Positions 5,419 to 11,705 of a stretch of DNA of 15,892 bases are shown one piece after another; the first letter of the stretch is position 1, and each line of letters starts with the position of its first letter. Source of the stretch: JBGTLW01 sp964614575 (GTDB lineage: Bacteria > Planctomycetota > Phycisphaerae > Phycisphaerales > Phycisphaeraceae). The position numbers were made by a program, and so were the translations under genes. The notes under the pieces are model-generated. The model was given only the letters and a program-made list of their open reading frames with translations, did no database searches and had not been told where the DNA came from. The stretch spans positions 1 through 15,892 of the forward strand of contig CAZTLX010000085.1 in the NCBI GenBank assembly GCA_964614575.1, read 5' to 3'.

Positions 5419-7182
5419 ATGCCCGACGACCCGACCCCCATTCCCTCGGCATCGGTGGACACGCTCGACCCATCCGCCCGCCCCGCTCCGACACCCGCCA
5501 TCACCGCCCCGCCCTCGCCGTCCGTCGCCGGGGGCGGCAAGCCCGCCGACGAGACGATCCGCGAAACCATCGAGTCGATCATCATCGCCTTTGCGCTGGC
5601 GTTTGTGTTCCGCGCGTTTGTGGTCGAGGCGTTCGTCATCCCCACCGGGTCGATGGCCCCCACGCTGTTGGGACAGCACCTGCGCTTCAACTGCACGCAG
5701 TGCGGCTACCCCTACGACACCGACGCCTCGGAACGCGCCACCGCCGGCACCGCCATCGCGACCACTTGCCCCATGTGCTTCTGGCCCAATCGCGTCCCCG
5801 CCGAGGCCCGCACCGGCTCCGGCGACCGCATCCTCGTGCAGAAGTACGCCTACAGCTTCACCGAGCCGAGGCGCTGGGACGTCGCCGTCTTCAAAAACCC
5901 GCGCTACCGCATCAACAACCGCGACGACGCGCCCGGCCCCCGCCAGAACTACATCAAGCGGCTGGTCGGACTGCCCGGCGACAAGATCGCCATCCTCGAA
6001 GGCAACCTCTACGTCGCCCGCGATGACGAACCCTTCACCATCGCCCGCAAGATCGACGCCGACGCCAACCCGCGCTGGCGCGACATCCAGAACGCCGTCT
6101 GGCAGCCGATCTACCACAGCCGATACGTCCCGCTCGACGGCGGGGCGGGCGGCCTGGACCGGCGAAAACGCGAATGGGCCTGCCCCTGGGAACCGCAGGC
6201 CGGCGAATGGCTGACCGAAAACCGCCGCAGTTACGCGATGGTTTCGCCGGGTCCCGAGGGCGTCGGCCGCCTCGCCTTCCGCTTTATGCCGCAGGATGAC
6301 GCGTTCTTCGGCCCGGGCACCTCCGCCACACGCTACCCCTACAACCAGAGCAGCGAAGCGTTCTCCCTCAGCAGCTACGCCAAAAGCATCGACGACGAGG
6401 ATCGGCCGGTGTGGGACGGCATCGAAGACATCCGACTCGCGGTCAACGTGCGCTTCGATCAGCCCGACACGACGCTGCGGCTAAGCACCACCGCGCGACG
6501 CGCGGGCGAGCCCGAGCCGATCGTCGCGTCGTTTTCGTCCGACGGCACGATGCGGCTGCAATGGGGCGAGGACCCGCTGGCCGGGCCGATCCGGCTCGCG
6601 GGCCTGCGCCCCGGGCGCACCGTGGCGGTGGAGCTTTGGCACGTGGACCAGGCGGTGCTGGTGTGGGTCAACGGCGAACGGGTCGCGGACCATCGCCTGC
6701 AGTTGACATGGGAGCAGGTGATCCGACGCCCGCCGCTGCCACGCGTGCCGCAGGTCGCCATCGAGGTCGCGGGCGGGCCGACGACGCTCTATGAGGTGCA
6801 GTTGGACCGCGATCTGTTCTACGGCGCTCGCGATCAGCACAGCGGCATGGCGCTGGGCGCGTTCACCCGCAGCGGGCCGCGCATGATCGCCAGCGGCGAG
6901 CCGGTAGAGCTGGCCGCGAACGAGTTTTTCGTGATCGGCGACAACGGGCCGATCAGCGACGATGCGCGGTTCTGGAAGACGACGACGTACGGGGAGCCGG
7001 ACATCCACCCGTGGGTCGAGGAGCTGATGTTCGCCGACGACGGCCGCGAACACATCGGTCGGGTGCCGCGACGGCTGATGGTCGGCCGGGCGTTCTTCGT
7101 CTACTACCCCGCGCCGTATCAGCTCGACCCCAAGGCACCGGGCGTGTTCCCGAACTTCGGCCGGATGCGCTTGATCTACTAA
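5419..7182 (+). CDS. lepB: Signal peptidase I with zinc-ribbon and large inserted domain
   Basis: Type I signal peptidase cleaves signal peptides from exported proteins at the outer face of the cytoplasmic membrane. Numbering from the ATG at 5419 (587 aa), a Pro-rich N-tail precedes one membrane segment (~51-74). The catalytic serine is S78 in PTGSMAPT, the general-base lysine is K180 in YIKRLVGLPGD, and the C-terminal box is GDNGPISDDAR (507-517), followed by GRVPRRLMVGRAFFVYYP. Two features are unlike the ~200-320-aa textbook enzyme. Four cysteines, C92/C95 and C117/C120, form a CxxC-CxxC zinc-ribbon-like insert between the Ser and Lys boxes. About 285 residues (~210-495), rich in Trp, Arg and beta-strand-like segments (VELWHVDQAVLVWVNGE), separate the Lys box from the GDN box and resemble a lectin-like beta-sandwich. 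In-frame TTG (5389) and GTG (5395) starts are alternatives. Confidence 0.93.
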   Translation: MPDDPTPIPSASVDTLDPSARPAPTPAITAPPSPSVAGGGKPADETIRETIESIIIAFALAFVFRAFVVEAFVIPTGSMAPTLLGQHLRFNCTQCGYPYDTDASERATAGTAIATTCPMCFWPNRVPAEARTGSGDRILVQKYAYSFTEPRRWDVAVFKNPRYRINNRDDAPGPRQNYIKRLVGLPGDKIAILEGNLYVARDDEPFTIARKIDADANPRWRDIQNAVWQPIYHSRYVPLDGGAGGLDRRKREWACPWEPQAGEWLTENRRSYAMVSPGPEGVGRLAFRFMPQDDAFFGPGTSATRYPYNQSSEAFSLSSYAKSIDDEDRPVWDGIEDIRLAVNVRFDQPDTTLRLSTTARRAGEPEPIVASFSSDGTMRLQWGEDPLAGPIRLAGLRPGRTVAVELWHVDQAVLVWVNGERVADHRLQLTWEQVIRRPPLPRVPQVAIEVAGGPTTLYEVQLDRDLFYGARDQHSGMALGAFTRSGPRMIASGEPVELAANEFFVIGDNGPISDDARFWKTTTYGEPDIHPWVEELMFADDGREHIGRVPRRLMVGRAFFVYYPAPYQLDPKAPGVFPNFGRMRLIY

Positions 7183-7295
7183 CCCCTCCCCCTGATTCGG
7201 CGGGGCTCGCGGGTTTCGCAGAAGACGGGGTCATTGCGATAAATGCCCATCATGCGGTAGGTTAAACTCTGATGAGCCTCGAAGCCGGCGTCGGC

Positions 7296-7304
7296 TTATC
7301 CACA
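7296..7304 (+). promoter_or_regulatory. DnaA box (TTATCCACA), copy 1
   Basis: A perfect 9-mer match to the consensus TTATNCACA. Immediately before it, AAGCCG (7282-7287) and CGGCTT (7292-7297) form a 6-bp stem with a 4-nt loop. It shares the longer string GCTTATCCACA with copy 2. Confidence 0.65.
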
Positions 7305-7400
7305 ATCCATGCGAGAGTCGCGGGCCGGTCCCATAACGCGTGCGGGGGTGTATCGCGGTGGGATCGCAAAGCCTCAGCGGGCCGCGGGCGGCGAGGGGCA

Positions 7401-7450
7401 AGAAAGTGTAAGTTATTTATAAACAAGGGATAACGCAGATTTTTCTGGTT
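7401..7450. other. A+T-rich stretch, possible DNA unwinding element
   Basis: 35 of 50 bases are A or T in a window where G+C dominates. It includes AGTTATTTATAAACAA (7411-7426) and GATTTTTCTGG, and lies between the two DnaA boxes. Confidence 0.45.
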
Positions 7451-7460
7451 AGGTCGGCAT

Positions 7461-7520
7461 TAGCGCCCGATGAGCGACCTGCGGCAAGCCCTAACGCCCG
7501 CTGACCCCGGCCGCAAGCCC
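7461..7520. repeat. Two adjacent ~30-bp imperfect direct repeats (iteron-like)
   Basis: 7461-7491 and 7492-7520 align with TAGCGCCCGATGAGC against TAACGCCCGCTGACC at the start and CGGCAAGCCC against CCGCAAGCCC at the end, with a 2-nt length difference in the middle. They sit between the A+T-rich stretch and the second DnaA box. Confidence 0.55.
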
Positions 7521-7526
7521 CGGCGG

Positions 7527-7563
7527 TTAATTCACAGCTTATCCACATCGAAGCTGCGATTAA
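7527..7563. repeat. Interrupted inverted repeat enclosing DnaA box copy 2
   Basis: The left arm is TTAAT (7527-7531) plus CAGCTT (7535-7540), and the right arm is AAGCTG (7551-7556) plus ATTAA (7559-7563). The perfect DnaA box TTATCCACA occupies 7539-7547 on the plus strand. A further 8-of-9 match to the box consensus, TAATTCACA, is at 7528-7536. Confidence 0.6.
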
Positions 7564-7632
7564 TCGGCACCCCGCTTGGTGATCGGCTTGGGCCGCGTTT
7601 GATCTGCCCGCCCCCAAACGCCCGCCTTGGCG

Positions 7633-7638
7633 TATGAT
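7633..7638 (+). promoter_or_regulatory. -10-like hexamer of ilvN
   Basis: TATGAT is followed by 9 nt and the ATG at 7648, so the predicted transcript would have a leader of only 2-3 nt. There is no good -35 and no Shine-Dalgarno. The short leader leaves no room for the leader-peptide attenuator typical of enterobacterial ilv operons. Confidence 0.45.
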
Positions 7639-7647
7639 GCCCGCGCT

Positions 7648-8256
7648 ATGTCAGAACAAGCCCCTCAGTACCGTCACGTGATCGCCGCCCTGGTCACCAA
7701 CGAGCCCGGCGTCCTGGCCCAGGTCGCCGGGATGTTTGCCGCCCGCGGGTTCAACATCGACTCGCTGGTCGTCGGCCGCACCGAAAACCCCGAGCTCTCC
7801 CGCATGACCATCGTCGTCACCGGCGACGACGCGGTGCTCGAACAGGTCCGCAAGCAGCTCCAGAAGCTGGTGCCGGTGGTCAAGGTCGTGGACTACCAGG
7901 ATGTGGCCTACGTCGAGCGCGACCTGATCCTCGTGCAGGTCTCGAGCAAGGGGCCCGAATCCGATGCGCAAAAGCGCGAGGAGATCATCACGCTGGCGAA
8001 CCTCTTCCGCGCGAAGGTGGTCGATGTCTCGCCCGACCGCTTGATGATCGAGCTGGCCGGGGCCGAGGAGAAGCTCGAAGCATTCGTCGAGCTGCTGACG
8101 GACTACGGCATCATCGAGCTGGCCCGCACGGGCGTGATCGCGATGCCCCGCGGGAATGAGGCTCCGATGGGCCGCCGAGCGCTCGCCCGCGCCCGCACGG
8201 GCGAGGAGGGTGCCGCCGACGCCGGTATCGACATGGGCGACCTGCCGCCGGGGTAA
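7648..8256 (+). CDS. ilvN: Acetolactate synthase small (regulatory) subunit
   Basis: IlvN/IlvH binds the catalytic acetolactate synthase subunit and gives valine feedback control in branched-chain amino acid synthesis. The N-terminal ACT domain is clear: HVIAALVTNEPGVLAQVAGM and FAARGFNIDSLVVGRTE (residues 10-46). The C-terminal domain follows, with ERDLILVQVSSK (90-101), FRAKVVDVSPDRLMIELAG (120-138) and the conserved ending RTGVIAMPRG (160-169). The 202-aa length is a little above the usual ~160-175 because of a ~33-residue Ala/Gly/Arg tail. An in-frame TTG at 7627 would add seven residues, but the ATG fits both the ACT domain start and the promoter. The catalytic subunit gene ilvB, usually adjacent, is absent; upstream is the 465-bp origin-like region and downstream a convergent small gene. 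Confidence 0.95.
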   Translation: MSEQAPQYRHVIAALVTNEPGVLAQVAGMFAARGFNIDSLVVGRTENPELSRMTIVVTGDDAVLEQVRKQLQKLVPVVKVVDYQDVAYVERDLILVQVSSKGPESDAQKREEIITLANLFRAKVVDVSPDRLMIELAGAEEKLEAFVELLTDYGIIELARTGVIAMPRGNEAPMGRRALARARTGEEGAADAGIDMGDLPPG

Positions 8257-8310
8257 AGTCGCCGGTGGATCGGTCTGGAGTTTGAAAGGCCGGATGAATC
8301 CCCACCCAAG

Positions 8311-8346
8311 CCCGCCGATGCGTAGCGCAGCGGAGTTTCGGCGGGG
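8311..8346. terminator. Hairpin repeat between convergent genes (REP-like copy 1)
   Basis: CCCGCCGA (8311-8318) pairs perfectly with TCGGCGGG (8338-8345) around a 19-nt loop. It lies between the ilvN stop and the stop of the convergent small gene, so it could act as a bidirectional terminator, though no U-tract follows. Its reverse complement matches the element at 13278-13320. Confidence 0.55.
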
Positions 8347-8375
8347 TATCTGCTGGACCTCAGAGGGCGGAAGCT

Positions 8376-8678
8376 TTACGCGATGAGCGCCATCGCCTTG
8401 AGCGGGGCGATCTGGACGCGTGGGTCGGGTTCGCAGAGGCGGTCGGCGAAGAGGCCTTCGGTGCCGCAGTTAAGGTAAGCGCCGTTCTCCACCACGAAAT
8501 AATGAAAGCGGTGATGACCGGGCAGCAGTTGATGCACCACGGAGAACTGGTCCAGCTCATCCCGCAGCATCTCGATCCATCGACTGACGCCCTCGCCGCA
8601 ACGCTGGACCAGGAACGCCCGATCGGCCCGCGGGCTGTTGACGGAAAATCGCCAGGTTTCACCGTTGAGTGTCTTCAT
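8376..8678 (-). CDS. Small conserved-looking protein, weak resemblance to isoamylase N / CBM48-type domains
   Basis: A 100-aa product starting MKTLNGETWRFSVNSPRADR. It has one of the few good Shine-Dalgarno sites here (AAGGGG about 7 nt before the ATG at 8678). The sequence is balanced and non-repetitive, with alternating strand-like segments; LPGHHRFHYFVVENGAYLNCG (51-71) recalls the PGxYxYxFxVDG strand of glycogen-binding CBM48 domains. That similarity is weak and I give no function. There is no signal peptide or membrane segment, so it is probably cytoplasmic. A promoter-like pair (TTGCAT/CACAAT) and an inverted repeat lie upstream. It converges on ilvN across a hairpin repeat and is separated by 221 bp from the glycosyltransferase on the same strand, so it is probably transcribed alone. 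Confidence 0.72.
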   Translation of the reverse strand: MKTLNGETWRFSVNSPRADRAFLVQRCGEGVSRWIEMLRDELDQFSVVHQLLPGHHRFHYFVVENGAYLNCGTEGLFADRLCEPDPRVQIAPLKAMALIA

Positions 8679-8727
8679 GAAAAGGCCCCTTGGGAAGTGC
8701 TTGCGGCAGGTGTTTTGGCCCGAACGA

Positions 8728-8744
8728 ATCGATCCGCGATCGAT
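8728..8744. promoter_or_regulatory. Operator-like inverted repeat at the start of the small gene's transcript
   Basis: ATCGATC, CGC, GATCGAT: perfect 7-bp arms with a 3-bp spacer. It lies 50-66 bp upstream of the ATG at 8678, directly downstream of the predicted -10, so it would cover the transcription start. Confidence 0.4.
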
Positions 8745-8750
8745 GGTGGT

Positions 8751-8778
8751 ATTGTGACGCCGGGGCGATCCGATGCAA
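8751..8778 (-). promoter_or_regulatory. Sigma70-like promoter of the small gene at 8376-8678
   Basis: On the minus strand TTGCAT (8778-8773), a 16-bp spacer and CACAAT (8756-8751). It is a moderate match to the sigma70 consensus and predicts a start near 8744 and a ~65-nt leader. Confidence 0.35.
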
Positions 8779-8899
8779 TCGGTTAGTTCCCTAGGTTAAC
8801 GCGTATTGGGTCTGCCCCGCGTGATCAATGAGAGTTTATCGCGGTCAGGTTTGGGCTCTGTGAAATTCCGTGTACGCGGCTGCGGTTTGTCTGGTTCGC

Positions 8900-10348
8900 T
8901 CACGCCGCCCTGCGGTAGCGCGCTTCGGGCAGCTCTTCCGGCGGTTCTATAACCCGCGGCGTGGAGAAGTTTTCCGACTCCCCGGCGTGCGAACGCTCCG
9001 GTTCGGAGCTGGGCAGGCTCTCGGCCTCCCTCGCCAGGATCGGCTGCGGCAGGGGCAGCAATGCCGCGAGTTGTTGTGACAACATCGACGCGTCGGCGTG
9101 TTCGGTGACCCAGGCGCGGGCGTGGTGAGAAAGCGTCTGGGCGCACGCCGGGTCGGTCCACAGCCGCGCCACCGCCTCGAACCACTGCCGGCTCGTCCCG
9201 CAGGCGAGCATCGGGCTGCGGGCCGTCGGTCGGGGCCCGGCTTTCACGCCCAGCGCCCGCGCCGCTGCCCAACCGGCGACGGTCGGCACGCCCAGCGCCA
9301 ACGCCTCGGCCATCGCCTTGCCCCCGCCCTGGAGCTGCCGCGTCGGGAACAGCGCCACCCGGCAGCGTCGGGCGTACTGGCGCACGTCCGCCAGCGGGCC
9401 GACCAGCTTGATCCCGTCGATTTTTTCCAAGGCCTTGAGCGCAGCCGGCGCGTGCGGGCCGATGATGCGCCAACGCGCGTTGGGGAAGTGTTCCAACAGC
9501 CGGGGCCAGACGGCCCGGGCGAAGCGCACCATCGCGTCGGCCAGCGCAGGGTCGGAAAGGTCCGCGGCCCAGGTCACGGCGGTACACGGGCGGATCGGTT
9601 CCGTGGCGGGGAAATATCGCTTGAGGTTCAGGCCCCGCCGCAGCGTCCCGCCGCGCGGGGTCAGCGTGAGCAGGCGCAGCCCGAGGGCGTCGGCGGGGGT
9701 GTAGCCGAGGACGCGATCGACCCGCCGGGCAAACACCGCGGTCTCGAGCGTCTTGCCCAGCGCGTGCCAGGCCGCGCCGGGCAGGCGGCGCCGCCTGATA
9801 TCGAGCAGTTGTCGTGCCGCGGACACGCTCGGGCAATCCGGCCCGAGCCAGACGGTGTGCGTCTCGGGGTGGGCGGATTTCACCCCGGCCAGCAGGGCGG
9901 GCGCGGACTGGCCCAGGCCGATCACCAGCTTCGGGGTGTATCGATCGAGCAGGGCGACGAGGCCCGCGAGTTGGATCGGTTTTAAGCCTTGGCGGCGGGC
10001 GATGAGGTGGCGCAGGTCTTTGCCCGGGCCCGCCCAGCCGGCGAGGAAACGCCGCGTCTGTTCACCGTCCGCCTCCGGCCAACGCAGCAGCATCGCGCTG
10101 AGCCACGCCTGCGCGTTGCGCGGCGTCGGGGCCACACTCGCCACCCCGACCCGCAGCCCGCGGTGATTCAACTCCCGCGCGACCCGGCAACCGATCCCGC
10201 GGTCGTCACGGTCCAACGGCCAAAGCGCTTCGGTGCTCACCACCAACACATCCAGGCCCCCAGGCGAGGCTGCCGCACCGCCGCCATCGATGCGGCCCAG
10301 CACGTCGTTCGGATTCTCAGGACGGTGTAACACGAAGCGGACTCCCAA
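8900..10348 (-). CDS. GT-B fold glycosyltransferase (GT4-like)
   Basis: This product of up to 482 aa reads as a two-domain GT-B transferase that would move a sugar from a nucleotide donor to an envelope or exopolysaccharide acceptor. The N-terminal Rossmann part begins at LDVLVVSTEALWPLDRDDRGIGCRVARELNHRG (32-64), similar to the start of GT4 enzymes where the acceptor binds. The C-terminal domain has RWRIIGPHAP (302-311), GIKLVGPLADVRQYARRCRVALFP (322-345) and GGGKAMAEALALGVPTVA (350-367), the last being the usual donor-binding stretch. A Ser/Glu/Pro-rich tail (~430-482) is probably disordered. The start is uncertain: the outermost is a TTG at 10348; GTG codons at residues 6, 16 and 34 are alternatives, and those near 10303 fit the fold better. 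Donor and acceptor cannot be told. It is divergent from the VKOR-DsbA gene. Confidence 0.8.
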   Translation of the reverse strand: MGVRFVLHRPENPNDVLGRIDGGGAAASPGGLDVLVVSTEALWPLDRDDRGIGCRVARELNHRGLRVGVASVAPTPRNAQAWLSAMLLRWPEADGEQTRRFLAGWAGPGKDLRHLIARRQGLKPIQLAGLVALLDRYTPKLVIGLGQSAPALLAGVKSAHPETHTVWLGPDCPSVSAARQLLDIRRRRLPGAAWHALGKTLETAVFARRVDRVLGYTPADALGLRLLTLTPRGGTLRRGLNLKRYFPATEPIRPCTAVTWAADLSDPALADAMVRFARAVWPRLLEHFPNARWRIIGPHAPAALKALEKIDGIKLVGPLADVRQYARRCRVALFPTRQLQGGGKAMAEALALGVPTVAGWAAARALGVKAGPRPTARSPMLACGTSRQWFEAVARLWTDPACAQTLSHHARAWVTEHADASMLSQQLAALLPLPQPILAREAESLPSSEPERSHAGESENFSTPRVIEPPEELPEARYRRAA

Positions 10349-10470
10349 TCAGACGTACCGCGACCGCGGCGTCGGTACCCGCAACATCGACCGCCTCGCC
10401 GACCGACTTAACTGCATAACCGCTACAGGCGGCAAAAACCCGCGACCCCCAACGCGAGCGGCCAATCCAC

Positions 10471-10476
10471 TAGAGT
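10471..10476 (+). promoter_or_regulatory. -10-like hexamer of the VKOR-DsbA gene
   Basis: TAGAGT is followed by AAAGGC and the ATG at 10483, the same 6-nt gap as at the YihY gene. The predicted transcript is leaderless. The 134-bp divergent region upstream shows no clear -35. Confidence 0.4.
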
Positions 10477-10482
10477 AAAGGC

Positions 10483-11643
10483 ATGCCTGAGTCCGAGATC
10501 ACGCCCGAGGTTTCGACCGCCGAGCCGACCGCTGCGCCCAACCGCCGCACCCCCGCCGACCTGCTGCGGGGGATCACCGCGCTGCTGGGCGTCGGCCTCG
10601 CCGCGTTCCTGCTCTTCGAGTCGCTGACCAACACCGCGCTGCCCGGCTGCGGCAGCGGGTCGGGCTGCGAAATGGTGCTCAGCAGCGCGTGGTCCCACTG
10701 GCTGGGCGTGCCGGTCGCGCTGCCGGCGCTGGCGGTGTGGCTGGTCGCGCTGCTCGCCGCCCTCACCCGCCAACGCGGGTTGCTCATCCTCGCATCGCTG
10801 ATCCTCGGCGGCGCGGCGGTGTGGTTCGTCTATGTGCAGATCGCCCGGCTCGGGGCGCTGTGCCCCTACTGCATCGCCGCCCACACGCTCGCGCTGGCGA
10901 TGCTCTTCCTCGCGATGCTCGGCTCCGAACACCTGCCGCTTAAACAGTTGGCCGTCGCGCTGCCGGTGCTGCTCGTGCTCATCGTCGGGCAGCTCGCGTT
11001 CCCCACGCGCATGGTCCAGCACCGCATCCTCACCCACGCGGGCATCGACATCGTCGTCAGCGAGTACCCGATCCTCGGCGACCCGCAGGCCGAGCACGTC
11101 GCGCTGCTGCTCTACGACTACACCTGCCCGCACTGCCGGGTGCTCCACGGCTACCTGAGGCAGGCGGTGCGGCGATACGACGGGCAGTTCGCCGTCGCGC
11201 TCTCACCCGCCCCGCTCGATGCCGACTGCAACCCGCACCTCACCGAAACCGAACCCGCGCACGAACTCGCTTGTGAATTGGCCGGCGCGTTCCTCGCGGT
11301 GTGGCTGGTCGATGCCGCGGCCGCGCCGCAGATGGACGCGTACCTGGCCTCCGAAGACGCGGCGGGAGACCGCATGCACTACCGGGCGTTCGCGGAGACG
11401 CTGGTCTCGGCCGAGGCGTTGGATCGGGCGCTAGCCGACCCGCGGGTGCCGGCGTTCCTCAAGGCCGGGTGCGATGTGAACCTGGCGGTGGGGCGTTCGG
11501 CGGGGGTGGGCGATCGGCTGCCCAAGCTCGTGCTGGGCACGACGGGGCAGGACGTGATCGTCGGCCGGCCGGGCGCGGCGGAAGAACTGTTCACCGACCT
11601 CGAAGCCATGCTGGGGCTGGTGCCGGTAGAATCCGGGCCGTGA
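10483..11643 (+). CDS. VKOR-DsbA fusion, disulfide-bond-forming protein
   Basis: The 386-aa protein joins a membrane vitamin K epoxide reductase-type domain to a thioredoxin-fold oxidoreductase domain. VKOR homologues re-oxidise the thioredoxin partner using quinone, replacing DsbB, so one polypeptide can make disulfides in exported proteins. After a ~27-residue N-tail the VKOR part has hydrophobic segments, the loop cysteine pair C56/C62 (GCGSGSGC), SHWLGVPVALPALAVW, and the active CxxC C127-C130 (LCPYC). The DsbA-like part (~195-386) has its active motif C215-P-H-C218 in YDYTCPHCRVLHG and a probable cis-proline in RLPKLVLG. Extra cysteines C249 and C264 lie in the thioredoxin part. All catalytic cysteines are present. 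It is transcribed from just downstream of the glycosyltransferase divergence and is followed after 62 nt by gatB, possibly co-transcribed. Confidence 0.92.
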   Translation: MPESEITPEVSTAEPTAAPNRRTPADLLRGITALLGVGLAAFLLFESLTNTALPGCGSGSGCEMVLSSAWSHWLGVPVALPALAVWLVALLAALTRQRGLLILASLILGGAAVWFVYVQIARLGALCPYCIAAHTLALAMLFLAMLGSEHLPLKQLAVALPVLLVLIVGQLAFPTRMVQHRILTHAGIDIVVSEYPILGDPQAEHVALLLYDYTCPHCRVLHGYLRQAVRRYDGQFAVALSPAPLDADCNPHLTETEPAHELACELAGAFLAVWLVDAAAAPQMDAYLASEDAAGDRMHYRAFAETLVSAEALDRALADPRVPAFLKAGCDVNLAVGRSAGVGDRLPKLVLGTTGQDVIVGRPGAAEELFTDLEAMLGLVPVESGP

Positions 11644-11705
11644 GGGGGGTGAGGTTGGTCCGGGGCCGCGTAGCGGCCCGGCTATCGCGAGATGTGATCC
11701 TGAGA

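Larger units (their letters stand above)
7183..7647. other. 465-bp non-coding region; candidate replication origin (oriC-like)
   Basis: No coding frame is credible here. In order it contains a 6-bp-arm hairpin abutting a perfect DnaA box (7282-7304), a strongly A+T-rich stretch (7401-7450, 35 of 50 A/T), two adjacent ~30-bp imperfect direct repeats (7461-7520), and a second perfect DnaA box inside an interrupted inverted repeat (7527-7563). The ilvN promoter follows. Perfect DnaA boxes plus an unwinding-type A+T stretch are the textbook composition of a bacterial origin. A DnaA-regulated promoter is the main alternative. dnaA itself is not in the window. Confidence 0.5.

Noticed and set aside
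3942..6026. Long plus-strand frame running through nuoH antisense into lepB (continuation of the gene at 3549)
   Set aside because: The translated part past ~3900 is His/Arg/Asp/Glu-rich and mirrors nuoH codons, so it is not credible as protein. Only the first ~100 codons are kept.
7183..7260. Terminator after lepB
   Set aside because: Only short C-run/G-run pairing is visible just after the stop, without a stable stem or U-tract.
8796..9836. 346-codon minus-strand frame inside the glycosyltransferase
   Set aside because: Arg/Ala/Gly/Pro-rich shadow of the GT frame with no domain pattern.
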